Assembly (NCBI GenBank): GCA_030054035.1
Contig: JASGCS010000005.1
Coordinates: 50,400-114,115, forward strand
DNA: 63,716 bases
Origin: Candidatus Methylacidiphilales bacterium
GTDB lineage: Bacteria; Pseudomonadota; Gammaproteobacteria; JASGCS01
Reading direction: 5' to 3'
Shown: positions 43,630-53,164 of the stretch, in pieces
How the letters are laid out: the number at the start of each line of letters is the position of its first letter
How positions within the stretch are numbered: the stretch's first letter is position 1
Program-made: the position numbers and the translations under genes
Notes under the pieces: generated by a model
The model's database searches: none
What the model was told of the DNA's origin: nothing
Seen by the model: only the letters and a program-made list of their open reading frames with translations

Positions 43630-44607
43630 ATGAATAAAAAATTTGCATCACACGCTGATACTGAAGAAAAAAATATCCATTTTACCAAGCTGTCTGATCG
43701 AGCTTATGCCTACACCGCAGAAGGTGATCCTAACACTGGGATTATCATTGGCGACAAAGAAGTGCTAGTCATAGACACCCAAGCAACTCCTATCATGGCG
43801 CAGGATGTTATTGCCAGAGTCGCAGGCGTTACTGACAAACCTATCCGTCATGTGCTCCTTACACACTATCACGCTGTTCGTGTTTTAGGTGCGAGTGCTT
43901 ACTCACCAGTAAGTATTATTGCATCGCAACCTACTTTTGAATTAATTTGCGAACGAGGTGAGCAAGATTACAAAAGTGAGGTAGGTAGATTCCCTAGACT
44001 ATTTAGAGGGGTGGATTCTGTACCTGGATTAACTTGGCCCACCCATGTCTTTAGCAATGCAATGAAATTTTTTATGGGCAAGACCCGCGTTGACATTTCA
44101 AACCCAGGTCGAGGTCACACCAAAGGCGACACGATAGCTTGGTTAGAACAAGAACGAATTTTATTCTCAGGTGATCTTGTTGAGTATGGTGCAACTCCAT
44201 ATAGTGGTGATGCCTATCATCGCGACTGGCCTTCTACATTAGATAAACTTCTCGCATTACAACCTGAGATGCTCGTACCTGGCCGAGGCGAAGCGGTAAT
44301 TGGTAAAAAGAAATGTATAGAAGCTATTGAAGGCACTAGAGAATTTGTGCAGGCCATGTTCTCAAGCGTGGAAGCTGGGAAGAAAAAAGGTAAATCCTTG
44401 TCTGAGTGTTATATTGACGCCTACACCACTTTGGCACCAAAATACAAACAATGGGTTATCTTTGAGCATTGCTTGCCTTTTGACATTACCAGATGTTTTG
44501 ATGAAGCTGGTAACGAATATCCCGACCCAAGAATTTGGACTGATAGTAGAGATCAAGACATGTGGCACTCATTACAATCAGCGTTAGATACGGTAAATAA
44601 AACCTAA
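43630..44607 (+). CDS. Metallo-beta-lactamase-fold protein of homogentisate clusters
   Basis: This 325-residue MBL-fold protein has VLVIDTQATPIMA, LLTHYHAVRVLGAS, NPGRGHTKGDTIAW and ILFSGDLVEYGATPYSGDAYHRDW. The canonical HxHxDH zinc motif is reduced to H-Y-H-A-V-R, so the second metal site lacks its Asp and His; the downstream His and Asp are present. The length and C-terminal region are more like hydrolases that accompany aromatic-acid clusters than like beta-lactamases. It heads the run with the flavin hydroxylase (9-nt gap), suggesting a thioesterase or ester hydrolase role there. The substrate is not known. Confidence 0.78.
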   Translation: MNKKFASHADTEEKNIHFTKLSDRAYAYTAEGDPNTGIIIGDKEVLVIDTQATPIMAQDVIARVAGVTDKPIRHVLLTHYHAVRVLGASAYSPVSIIASQPTFELICERGEQDYKSEVGRFPRLFRGVDSVPGLTWPTHVFSNAMKFFMGKTRVDISNPGRGHTKGDTIAWLEQERILFSGDLVEYGATPYSGDAYHRDWPSTLDKLLALQPEMLVPGRGEAVIGKKKCIEAIEGTREFVQAMFSSVEAGKKKGKSLSECYIDAYTTLAPKYKQWVIFEHCLPFDITRCFDEAGNEYPDPRIWTDSRDQDMWHSLQSALDTVNKT

Positions 44608-44616
44608 CTAACTAGT

Positions 44617-46224
44617 ATGCCAATCACGGATTTTTCATTTACCACCTATGAAAGCACGGTACATGAAGATTTAGATAACCAAACAACACGAACCGTTCCG
44701 GTAATAATTGTTGGCGCAGGGCCGAGTGGATTAACGCTTGCGCTTGAATTGGCGGCCCAACAAATCCCTTCAGTAATAATTGATAAAGACTCCACAGTTA
44801 GCTTTGGCTCACGGGCGATTTGTTATAGCAAAAGAACTTTAGAAATTCTAGGACGACTTGGGATTGGCAAAAAACTTCTAGCCAAAGGAGTTAGATGGAA
44901 TGATGGTTCAGTATTTTTACAAAATTCCCTGATCTACAAATACCGATTAGTAAATGAAAAAGATTTTCAGATGCCGGCATTTATTAATTTACAACAATAT
45001 TATCTTGAAGATTACCTGGTGCAGGCAGTTTTGATGCAGCCACTTATTTCTCTTAGATTTGAAGAATCGGTTTCAAATCTTGTCGCGCACAGGTCTGGAT
45101 CCATTGTCACCGTCACTTCACAGAAGGGAACCTACCAACTTGCGTGCCAATATCTCATCGCTGCAGATGGGACAAACAGCACGATTAGATCGATGATGAA
45201 TCTTCATCCGGTAGGAGAATCTTTTGAAGATTATTTTTTAATTTGTGATGTAAAAACTTCAACTACCTACACCAATGAAAGAATCTATTGGTTCAATCCT
45301 TCTTTTTACCCCCAAGGCTCAGTATTGCGCCATCAACAACCAGACAAAGTTATTAGAATTGATTTTCAACTTGGTCCACATTGCAATCCTGAAGTAGAAA
45401 ATCAGCCTGCGCAAGTGGCAAAATATCTTAATGCCATGCTTGGTGAGAACGGCTGGTCACTTGAATGGTCAAGTATTTATAAATTCAGGTGTCGCAGGCT
45501 TTCTTCCTTTGTGCACAACAATGTTATATTTCTCGGTGATAGCGCACATCAAGTTTCACCATTTGGAGCACGAGGCGCAAATGGAGCAATTGCAGCTGCT
45601 CAAAACCTCGGATGGAAACTAGCAAGAGTACTGAAAAAAATCGCGCCTAAAAAACTTCTTCAGTCATACGATGAGGAGCGAGGCTATGCTTCAGATATTA
45701 ATATACTCAATTCTACTAGATCGGCATTGTTTATTAGCCCCCTCAACCAAACTTGTCAAACCATACGAGATTCGGTGCTTTCTCTCGCAAAAAACCACTC
45801 TGCAGTTCAGCCCCTAGTAAATAGTGGCAGATTATCAGAGCATTGTGATTACCCCGCCAGCACGCTAAGCGACCAGCAAGATGGTTGTTGGTTGATGCAG
45901 GACGCTCCGCTCACTCATCAAGGAAAAAATAAATGGTTACATAATGTACTTTCAAATAAATTCACTTTACTGTCTTACCTGTTACCCCACAATAAAACTA
46001 TTGAAACCTATTGTCAAAACCATGGCGATCTTAACTATCTCGTCATAGGGAAAAACGCAAATCAATATCTTGACAGAAAAAAATTACTTCCAAATCGATT
46101 ACGGTTGCAAGAACCCTGCCTGTTATTAATTAGACCCGACCAGTATCGCTGTGCAAGCTTTAAGAGCTTTAATCCAAGTCAGGTTTCACGAGCGTACAAT
46201 CGTGCGATTGGGAGACTTTCATGA
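44617..46224 (+). CDS. FAD-dependent aromatic hydroxylase (MhaA-like)
   Basis: This 535-residue flavoprotein of the PheA/TfdB/MhpA type has the FAD motif VIIVGAGPSGLTLALELAAQ, the DG motif in LIAADGTNSTIRS and the second FAD motif VIFLGDSAHQVSPFGARGANGAI. The next gene, overlapping by 4 nt, is a tiny partner. In Pseudomonas putida, MhaA with the small MhaB hydroxylates 3-hydroxyphenylacetate to homogentisate, and hmgA is adjacent here, so this function is the best supported. Another ring hydroxylation giving homogentisate cannot be excluded. Confidence 0.82.
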   Translation: MPITDFSFTTYESTVHEDLDNQTTRTVPVIIVGAGPSGLTLALELAAQQIPSVIIDKDSTVSFGSRAICYSKRTLEILGRLGIGKKLLAKGVRWNDGSVFLQNSLIYKYRLVNEKDFQMPAFINLQQYYLEDYLVQAVLMQPLISLRFEESVSNLVAHRSGSIVTVTSQKGTYQLACQYLIAADGTNSTIRSMMNLHPVGESFEDYFLICDVKTSTTYTNERIYWFNPSFYPQGSVLRHQQPDKVIRIDFQLGPHCNPEVENQPAQVAKYLNAMLGENGWSLEWSSIYKFRCRRLSSFVHNNVIFLGDSAHQVSPFGARGANGAIAAAQNLGWKLARVLKKIAPKKLLQSYDEERGYASDINILNSTRSALFISPLNQTCQTIRDSVLSLAKNHSAVQPLVNSGRLSEHCDYPASTLSDQQDGCWLMQDAPLTHQGKNKWLHNVLSNKFTLLSYLLPHNKTIETYCQNHGDLNYLVIGKNANQYLDRKKLLPNRLRLQEPCLLLIRPDQYRCASFKSFNPSQVSRAYNRAIGRLS

Positions 46225-46424
46225 AAAAAATATCTAGCTCGGTCTTTACCCGAGAATCCGGTGATGAATTTTTATACCAACTTTCTCGGGCCATTGACAA
46301 AGTGCCTCAGCCACAGAGAGAGGCTTTTTTAAGCAGGCTGGTCATTCTTCTCGCAATATCCAGCCACGATAGTCAAAGCAAACTTGATGCGATCACTCTT
46401 GCACTGAAAGATATTTCAATTTAA
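46221..46424 (+). CDS. Small hydroxylase partner (MhaB/DUF2783-like)
   Basis: This 67-residue soluble, mostly helical protein has RESGDEFLYQLSRAIDKVP, QREAFLSRLVILLAI and SQSKLDAITLALKDI. Size, position (ATGA overlap with the flavin hydroxylase) and sequence pattern fit the small proteins of the DUF2783 type found next to such hydroxylases, including the coupling protein MhaB. It probably prevents uncoupled NADH oxidation by the flavoprotein. The stop overlaps the convergent hmgA stop within a shared TTAA. Confidence 0.78.
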   Translation: MKKISSSVFTRESGDEFLYQLSRAIDKVPQPQREAFLSRLVILLAISSHDSQSKLDAITLALKDISI

Positions 46425-47734
46425 GGTTTTTTAAATTTTTTTGAAAACCCTTGCCAGCATTGGTGATATTCTTTTTGCCTAGCTGAAGTGTCGAGTGCAA
46501 ACAAGGTTGGGAATAAAGTATATCTCGTCTCTACCATAAACGCCATGGTACCGAGTAAATGAACTGGCTTTAACTCGCTTTCACTTCCATGCGTATGGGC
46601 CTGCACATCAGGGCCATGGGGTGTCATGGTATTATGCAAACTCATGCCACCAGGAATAAATCCATCGGGTTTTGCGTCATACACTCCATGAATTAATCCC
46701 ATCCACTCACTCATACAATTACGGTGAAACCATGGAGGTCTAAAAGTGTTTTCCGCAACCATCCAGCGCGGTGGAAAAATCACAAAATCAATATTAGCCA
46801 CACCTGGTGTATCACTTTGTGAAGTTAGCACAGTGAAAATTGAAGGGTCAGGATGATCATAAGAAACAGTATTTATGGTGTTGAACAGTTGTAAGTTATA
46901 TTTGTATGGTGCGCTATTCCCCACCCATGCAACAACATCCAACGGGGAATCTTGCAGAGCTGTCTCAAAAAATAAGCCGGCAATTTTTCTAATTAACTTG
47001 CAATCACCAATTCCCTCCTCATACCAAGCCTGTGGATATAAAAAATCTCGATCATTAGCAAAGCCATCCGATCCGATTGGACCACGCTCAGGAAGGTCTA
47101 ATGGCGCACCGTAATTTTCACAAAGATAGCCCGCTGCTACCGAACCACCTTTGCAGTTAACTGAGAATACCATACCACGCGGAATTACAGCAATTTCTAA
47201 AGGAGCTAATTCTAACACCCCACATTCAGTTTTAATAATGAGATCACCTTGGTGGGGGATAAAAAGCATCTCCGCATCAGCATTAACAAAATACAATCGC
47301 TCATTATTTTTAGAAAATTGATACAGACTAACTGCAGTACCTATTTGTGTTCTCGTGTCACCTGCGATAGCGACAGTTCTAATAGAAGACAGGAAATCAA
47401 TTTGCTTTTGTGCTGGTGGAATCGGATCCCAGCGCATTGCACGAGGATCGTACTCAGCGAGTTCCTCATCGCTCCCAATACCTGCCGTTCGCCAATTTGG
47501 GTACTGGTTCGCTAGCCGTTGCATTTCACTTCGTACCACTGAAGGTAACATTCGGTAAAACCAACTTCTTCGGTTTTTTGCGCGAGGTGCGGTAAAGGCA
47601 GTAGAAGAAAATTTTTCGGCATAAAGCCCTAGTGGGGGTTTTTGAGGAGAAAAACAACCGAGTGGTAGTGCTCCGACCACCGCTTCGCTGCTATGCTCAT
47701 TGCCAAACCCAGTTAAATAACTTACTTTCATCAT
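46421..47734 (-). CDS. hmgA: Homogentisate 1,2-dioxygenase (HmgA)
   Basis: This 437-residue enzyme opens the homogentisate ring to maleylacetoacetate using Fe(II). The start YLTGFGNEHSSEA is the family hallmark; the iron ligands (His, Glu, His) and active site are in GMSLHNTMTPHGPDVQAHTHGSESELKPVHL. The length is normal. TATAAT lies 8 nt before the ATG on the minus strand, so the leader may be nearly absent. It is divergent from fahA with a 34-bp gap. Confidence 0.97.
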   Translation of the reverse strand: MMKVSYLTGFGNEHSSEAVVGALPLGCFSPQKPPLGLYAEKFSSTAFTAPRAKNRRSWFYRMLPSVVRSEMQRLANQYPNWRTAGIGSDEELAEYDPRAMRWDPIPPAQKQIDFLSSIRTVAIAGDTRTQIGTAVSLYQFSKNNERLYFVNADAEMLFIPHQGDLIIKTECGVLELAPLEIAVIPRGMVFSVNCKGGSVAAGYLCENYGAPLDLPERGPIGSDGFANDRDFLYPQAWYEEGIGDCKLIRKIAGLFFETALQDSPLDVVAWVGNSAPYKYNLQLFNTINTVSYDHPDPSIFTVLTSQSDTPGVANIDFVIFPPRWMVAENTFRPPWFHRNCMSEWMGLIHGVYDAKPDGFIPGGMSLHNTMTPHGPDVQAHTHGSESELKPVHLLGTMAFMVETRYTLFPTLFALDTSARQKEYHQCWQGFSKKFKKP

Positions 47735-47768
47735 TCAATTATATTATAAAATAAGTAAAGTTACCATT

Positions 47769-49064
47769 ATGATTTTTACACTAGACGAAACACACTCTCC
47801 AAAACGAAATAGCTTTATCACAAGCGCACAATCTCAAACCACAGAATTTCCCATACAGAATCTCCCTTTTGCAGTAGCGCAAAACGGAAATAGAAATTCT
47901 ATCATGGTTGGGATCGGTGACTTACTTTTTAACCTATCAGCATTTTGCGAAGCGCATTCACAAGCAATTGATATACCTAGCGTGACCTGTAGCGCTCTAC
48001 TTCATTCCGATATGTCAAAGCTTATGAATTTATCTTTTTCACAATTACTAACCTTACGGCATAGTATCTCAAATCTACTTTGTGAATCTTCAGTTCATAA
48101 AGATAAAATTCTCGCGCACTGTTCTCCGATTGCCCAGGCACAATTTGTTCTTCCAACCATTATTGGTGATTATACTGATTTTTACGCATCCTACTACCAC
48201 GCGCAAACCGTTGGTAAAATGTTTAGGCCTGATCAGCCCCTAATGCCGAACTATGTGCATGTGCCAATCGGATACCATGGCAGAAGCTCTAGTATTCGGG
48301 TAAGTCCATCAATAGTAAAACGACCTAAAGGACAAATTAAAAATCCAGATCAACCTCTACCGACATACAGTTCAACTGCAAAACTAGACTTTGAAGTTGA
48401 GCTCGGAATATTTATTAGAGGCGGTAATCAATTGGGTGAGCCTATCCCAATTGAATCAGCAGAAGAATATATTTTTGGTTATTGTTTACTCAACGATTGG
48501 TCAGCTCGTGATATTCAATCTTGGGAATATCAACCACTTGGTCCATTTTTAGGTAAAAGTTTTGCAACCACTATTTCTCCATTTGTAATCACTGGTTTTG
48601 CATTAACGCCTTTTTTTGTGGCTCATAAGAGAATTGCTGGACTTCCGTCCACGCTCCCTTACTTAACTAAAGAACCTTCATTAATTCCTGATATCTCAAT
48701 TACCGCCTCAATACTTTCTCCAATGCTGCGAAAAACCTCAAGCTCACCTAAGGTTATTTGTAAAACAAATAATTCATTTTTACTCTGGACTCCAGCCCAA
48801 TGTATCGCCCATCATTCCAGCAATGGATGCAACTTACAATCAGGTGATTTATTAGGTACTGGAACTATTTCTGGCCCTGAACCCTCGCAGGCTGGCTCTC
48901 TATTAGAATTAACCGCCAATGGTAAAACACCAATTGCTATATCTAACGATGAGGGGCGAACATTTCTACTCGATGGTGATAGCGTACTTCTCAAAGCCAC
49001 ATGCACAGCTAATCAGGCAGTCTCAATTGGATTTGGGGAAGCGTTCGCCACCATCGAGCCATAG
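47769..49064 (+). CDS. fahA: Fumarylacetoacetase (FahA)
   Basis: This 431-residue hydrolase splits fumarylacetoacetate to fumarate and acetoacetate, the last step of the homogentisate route. Hallmarks are DYTDFYASYYHAQTVGKMFRP, VPIGYHGRSSSIR, DFEVELGIFI, LLNDWSARDIQSWEYQPLGPFLGKSF and LLGTGTISGPE with the metal-binding Asp/Glu. Its length is standard. maiA starts 13 bp behind the stop. Confidence 0.97.
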   Translation: MIFTLDETHSPKRNSFITSAQSQTTEFPIQNLPFAVAQNGNRNSIMVGIGDLLFNLSAFCEAHSQAIDIPSVTCSALLHSDMSKLMNLSFSQLLTLRHSISNLLCESSVHKDKILAHCSPIAQAQFVLPTIIGDYTDFYASYYHAQTVGKMFRPDQPLMPNYVHVPIGYHGRSSSIRVSPSIVKRPKGQIKNPDQPLPTYSSTAKLDFEVELGIFIRGGNQLGEPIPIESAEEYIFGYCLLNDWSARDIQSWEYQPLGPFLGKSFATTISPFVITGFALTPFFVAHKRIAGLPSTLPYLTKEPSLIPDISITASILSPMLRKTSSSPKVICKTNNSFLLWTPAQCIAHHSSNGCNLQSGDLLGTGTISGPEPSQAGSLLELTANGKTPIAISNDEGRTFLLDGDSVLLKATCTANQAVSIGFGEAFATIEP

Positions 49065-49077
49065 AAGTCTATTCCCA

Positions 49078-49710
49078 ATGCAATTAACTCTATACGATTA
49101 TTTTAGATCTACAGCAAGCTACCGAGTTCGCATTGCTTTGAATCTCAAGTCACTTAGCTATGAAAAAAAGACTGTTAATTTACTCAAAAAGGAAGACAGA
49201 GGCGAGCAGTTTCGCAAAATTAATCCACAAGGACTTATTCCTGTGCTTCATGTTGCTTCCAGCAATGTAGATTTTTATCTTTACCAATCAATGGCCATCT
49301 GTGAGTGGCTTGATGAGCAATACCCCCAGCCACCATTACTTGGTAATGACCCACAAACACGGGCTACGGTGCGCTCACTTTGTCTAATACTTGCATGCGA
49401 CATTCACCCCCTTAACAATTTGAGAGTGCAACAGTATCTAGAGCAAGAATTACATTGCACTGAACAAAATAAAATCGCATGGATGCATCACTGGATGCGA
49501 GAAGGTTTTATTACCCTTGAACAACTCGCACCAGAGCAAGGATTTTTAGCCAAAACTTCCACTCCCAGTCTTGCTGATATTTTTTTAGTCGCTCAATGGT
49601 ACAACGCCTTGCGATTTTCACTTGATTGCACTCCGTATCCTAAGCTTGCGGCCATAGTCAATACTTGCTGCGCGTTGGAGTCATTTAGTAAGGCATATCC
49701 TCAGGAATAA
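49078..49710 (+). CDS. maiA: Maleylacetoacetate isomerase (MaiA)
   Basis: This 210-residue glutathione-transferase-like isomerase has TLYDYFRSTASYRVRIALNLKSL (Ser-rich glutathione site), NPQGLIPVL, YQSMAICEWLDEQYP and C-terminal PSLADIFLVAQ. It converts maleylacetoacetate to the fumaryl form. The frame extends upstream to 48919 inside fahA, but the ATG at 49078 gives the exact family N-terminus, so I take that. With fahA and hmgA it completes the pathway. Confidence 0.95.
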   Translation: MQLTLYDYFRSTASYRVRIALNLKSLSYEKKTVNLLKKEDRGEQFRKINPQGLIPVLHVASSNVDFYLYQSMAICEWLDEQYPQPPLLGNDPQTRATVRSLCLILACDIHPLNNLRVQQYLEQELHCTEQNKIAWMHHWMREGFITLEQLAPEQGFLAKTSTPSLADIFLVAQWYNALRFSLDCTPYPKLAAIVNTCCALESFSKAYPQE

Positions 49711-49713
49711 TAC

Positions 49714-50856
49714 ATGGTATCAAACAAATATATTTGTTTGATTTTATTGACTTGTTCTTTCACTAATGTAACCTTAGTGAGCGCAGAACAAACTGATTTT
49801 AAAAAGATCGTGAGCAAAGAGGTTACTCATTATCTCATTACCTACAGAAGCAATGCGTTTGGTGGGCTTAAAACCATCGCCTTTACGCTTGATAACAAAG
49901 ATATTGAAAAAGGACGCCAAACCTTAAGGCAACATGCTGAGATAGATTCGGTAGTAAGACAAAAAAACCAGCAGGTAGTTGAGAATACCAACCAACAAAT
50001 CCAATCAGTAATTGAACATAATTTTCAAGCCCTCTACGAACAGGCACAAAGCCAAGCATCTTTACTGGCTCGGCGTTACCCACCAGGCACCACTATTAAT
50101 GTTACCATTCAAGACAAAAACTTACAACTAACCAGCACATTACAGTTTAAACCTGGTGCAAGTGACAAAGAAAACCGGCAATTGCAGATTGCCTTTACTC
50201 AGGAACTTGAAACCCTGGCGAGAAATATCAATGCCCAGGCAAAAGAACATCACGATCAAATCAACCAATTGGTAATTGATTCAAAAAAAGGTATTGAAAA
50301 TACTTCTAAAGAAATATTTAATTCTGAATTAAAAAAATCATACGCTACCATAGTTAACTCGGATAATGAATTTATTCCAATCATTCAAGTTGATTATAGG
50401 CAAGTGGTATTAGATTATAAACCTGCACTCGCGAATCTTGCTAAACAATTTTCTAACACTGCAAGTACGCGCGAACTAATTGCTACTATAACTTCTTTTT
50501 TTCAATCAATTCCTTACCAGGCCATAGAAGATAAGGATAGATTTTCTGCTTTAGGAATAGTGCTTCCCACAACATTATTAGATAATAACCTTGGAGACTG
50601 TGATACAAAAGCGATAGCGGCAGCAAGCACTTTGCTCAACCATCTCCCAGGCTTACCTTTGCTTTTAGTGCTTGTACCCGAACATGCGCTCTTGGCGGCC
50701 GCAATCAAAAGCGAACCAGGTGATTCCTCTATCACTAAGGACGGTATTACCTATGTGCTGTTTGAGGTAGCTGGCCCAGCCATGACAATACCAGGTGAGG
50801 TGTACCCAAAAACAAAAGAAATACTAGCCAACCACCAAGTCATTCCTCTCCACTAA
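49714..50856 (+). CDS. Exported transglutaminase-like protein of unknown role
   Basis: This 380-residue protein has a signal peptide of about 24 residues (cleavage after LVSA). A long Gln/Asn-rich helical middle (about 60-200, many coiled-coil-like QNQQ stretches) is followed by a region with NNLGDCDTKAIAAAS (Cys) and LVPEHALLAAAI (His), the arrangement of transglutaminase-like cysteine enzymes. It is periplasmic or secreted. It starts 3 nt after maiA, but no link to homogentisate is visible. The Cys/His assignment is by pattern; the family is not firmly known. Confidence 0.65.
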   Translation: MVSNKYICLILLTCSFTNVTLVSAEQTDFKKIVSKEVTHYLITYRSNAFGGLKTIAFTLDNKDIEKGRQTLRQHAEIDSVVRQKNQQVVENTNQQIQSVIEHNFQALYEQAQSQASLLARRYPPGTTINVTIQDKNLQLTSTLQFKPGASDKENRQLQIAFTQELETLARNINAQAKEHHDQINQLVIDSKKGIENTSKEIFNSELKKSYATIVNSDNEFIPIIQVDYRQVVLDYKPALANLAKQFSNTASTRELIATITSFFQSIPYQAIEDKDRFSALGIVLPTTLLDNNLGDCDTKAIAAASTLLNHLPGLPLLLVLVPEHALLAAAIKSEPGDSSITKDGITYVLFEVAGPAMTIPGEVYPKTKEILANHQVIPLH

Positions 50857-50860
50857 AAAG

Positions 50861-52264
50861 TTACTGCCTGGAAGAATACAATACATACACCAACACTCCA
50901 ACAAGCATCCATAGCGCAAACATACTAATGGTATGTGTCGGTAAGGCAAGAATTAATCCAAAGCAAGACAGTGCGCCAAGGATAGGTATAATCAAACCCC
51001 CAGGAATAACAATTTTACTTATGTACTGCGGGTATCTTTTCCTTGCAACTGGCACCGCTAAACAAACAAAAATAAACGCCGACAAAGTACCGATATTGAC
51101 AATCTCAACTAACGTATTAAACGGTAATTCACCAGCAATAAAAGACATGGTGATTCCAGTAGCTATAATAATTCGAGTTGGGGTTTTGGTTTTACTATTA
51201 ACAGAAGAAAAAAAACTTGGGATCAATGTATCTCTTGATAAGGCAAATAAAATTCTCGTCAAAGCATAATAGAGCACTAACATCACAGAGGTAAGTCCTG
51301 CAATTACTGCGGTACCAACTAATGCTGACGCACCTTTAAAGCCAATTTGGGTGAGCGCATGTGAAGCTGGTGATGAAACATTTAATTCTTTATAAGAAAC
51401 AATTCCAGTCATAAGACCTGACACCACAATATAAATCAAAGTACAAAAAACAAGTGAACCTATTATTCCAATCGGCACATCGCGTGCAGGATTCTTAGAT
51501 TCTTCGGCGGCAGTTGAAACCGCATCAAACCCAACATAGGCAAAGAATACCAATGAAGCCCCGGCAATGATACCTACCGTATGGCCATCTGCAGTAGTTG
51601 AAAACCAACCGTAGGGTATAAATGGCGACCAGTTGCTAGGCTGGATATTAAACATTGCCACCCCAATAAATACTATTACCGCAAAAACTTTAATTGCGAC
51701 TAATACAGTATTGAGCGTTGCACTCTGTCGCACTCCAACGAGCAGCAACCCCATCAGAATTAGTAAAATCAAACTTGCCGGTAAATTAATAATGCCTTTT
51801 TCTGGATTTGAAAAATATCCTACGGTGAGAGACTCAGGCAATGGCATCCCTATATTATTTAAAACATTAATCAAATATCCTGACCACCCTACCGATACCG
51901 CAGTAGTGGCAATTAAGTACTCTAAAATTAACATCCAAGCTACTAAAAATCCTATCCCCTGACCAAATACCGCATAACTATAACCATATGCACTTCCACA
52001 ACCCCCAATCTTGGAAGAGAGTTCAGAGTAACAGAGCGCAACAAAAGTACACACCACACCTGAAATAATGAACGAAATAACTACTGCTGGGCCTGTAGCA
52101 GTTGCGGCAGTAACACCAGTCAGAACAAAAATACCAGTACCAATAATCGCCCCAACACCAAGAAGAATTAGATCGAGCGGACCTAGGCAACGGTTGAGAG
52201 TTTTAGCTGATTGATCGTCTTCTGCACGAAACTGTTCAATTGACTTAATCTTAAAAAAATTCAT
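50861..52264 (-). CDS. Amino-acid permease (APC superfamily, cationic-type)
   Basis: This 467-residue protein has about 12 membrane segments. It has the APC signature GVGAIIGTGIFVLTGVTAATATGPAVV near the N-terminus, LCYSELSSKIGGCGSAYGYSY, and AYVGFDAVSTAAEESKNPARDVPIGI, typical of CAT/YfnA-type amino-acid carriers. The substrate is probably an amino acid such as a cationic or branched-chain one, but cannot be read from sequence. It follows the dehydrogenase gene by 12 nt with an AGGGGG-type ribosome site, so the two are likely co-transcribed. Confidence 0.9.
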   Translation of the reverse strand: MNFFKIKSIEQFRAEDDQSAKTLNRCLGPLDLILLGVGAIIGTGIFVLTGVTAATATGPAVVISFIISGVVCTFVALCYSELSSKIGGCGSAYGYSYAVFGQGIGFLVAWMLILEYLIATTAVSVGWSGYLINVLNNIGMPLPESLTVGYFSNPEKGIINLPASLILLILMGLLLVGVRQSATLNTVLVAIKVFAVIVFIGVAMFNIQPSNWSPFIPYGWFSTTADGHTVGIIAGASLVFFAYVGFDAVSTAAEESKNPARDVPIGIIGSLVFCTLIYIVVSGLMTGIVSYKELNVSSPASHALTQIGFKGASALVGTAVIAGLTSVMLVLYYALTRILFALSRDTLIPSFFSSVNSKTKTPTRIIIATGITMSFIAGELPFNTLVEIVNIGTLSAFIFVCLAVPVARKRYPQYISKIVIPGGLIIPILGALSCFGLILALPTHTISMFALWMLVGVLVYVLYSSRQ

Positions 52265-52276
52265 GGATTGTACCCC

Positions 52277-53164
52277 CTAGTTAGATTGCGGATTATTATT
52301 ATATGAAAGAATTAAACTTGAAGTATCTAACTCACTATTACCAAGCTCACAGAGCTGTTTATATCGTCTTAGCACCTCCAATGCGTTTGGATAATTACTC
52401 TTAGTGTCACCACATGCATCTAAAAAAAGCTCTAAATCCTTAACCATATTTTTAATTGAAAAGCCATGATTAAATTTATTTTCCAGAATGGTTTCACCTC
52501 GATGTTGCATCTGCCAACTTCCTGCCGCGCCCTGTATCAACAGCGGCAACGCTAATGACAGGTCAACTTCTGCTGATTTTCCATAGCTTAATCCTTCAGA
52601 TATTCCTGCTAACACTCCAGCTATACAAAGTTGGTTAACTAATTTAGTTTGATTGCCGATCCCTGCCCCACCCATTAGTTTTATTAACTTGCAATACGAA
52701 GAGCTGACTTTTTTCAAATCATCAAATTTTCCAGCATCCCCACCTACCATACATACCAGAGTTCCTAACCGAGCTCCCTCTGCACCACCACTAACTGGCG
52801 CATCAAAAGCGTAGATATTTTTACTTTGCGCCTGATCATAAATGGCACGGCTTAATGAAGGTGCTGTGGTTGAATGGTCTATAATCATACTGCCTGTTGG
52901 CATGGAAGCAAGCGCTCCACTATCCCCAAGTATGACTTCACGAACCTCGGCTACGGTATTGACACAAGTAATGACATAGTCTGCGCCATCACATGCTTCA
53001 GAAATTGAAGTGGCGACATATCCTGGATTTAGCTTTAACCATTGATTTACTTTTTCCTTGGTACGATTAAACAATCGCAAACTATACCCTGCCTTGGCTA
53101 GATGGCTAGCCATTGCACCTCCCATTACCCCTACGCCAATAAAAGCAATAGTTTTTGAGGTCAT
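52277..53164 (-). CDS. Beta-hydroxyacid dehydrogenase (3-hydroxyisobutyrate dehydrogenase family)
   Basis: This 295-residue enzyme has the NAD(P) loop AFIGVGVMGGAMASHLAKAGY, the substrate loop DAPVSGGAEGARLGTLVCMVGG, and the catalytic Lys region GAGIGNQTKLVNQL. The family includes 3-hydroxyisobutyrate dehydrogenase and tartronate semialdehyde reductase; substrate choice cannot be told here, but an adjacent amino-acid permease fits valine breakdown. Its ATG follows the upstream stop directly (TAA-ATG). Confidence 0.9.
   Translation of the reverse strand: MTSKTIAFIGVGVMGGAMASHLAKAGYSLRLFNRTKEKVNQWLKLNPGYVATSISEACDGADYVITCVNTVAEVREVILGDSGALASMPTGSMIIDHSTTAPSLSRAIYDQAQSKNIYAFDAPVSGGAEGARLGTLVCMVGGDAGKFDDLKKVSSSYCKLIKLMGGAGIGNQTKLVNQLCIAGVLAGISEGLSYGKSAEVDLSLALPLLIQGAAGSWQMQHRGETILENKFNHGFSIKNMVKDLELFLDACGDTKSNYPNALEVLRRYKQLCELGNSELDTSSLILSYNNNPQSN

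Noticed and set aside
48919-49077. N-terminal extension of maiA into fahA
   Set aside because: The family N-terminus begins exactly at the ATG at 49078.
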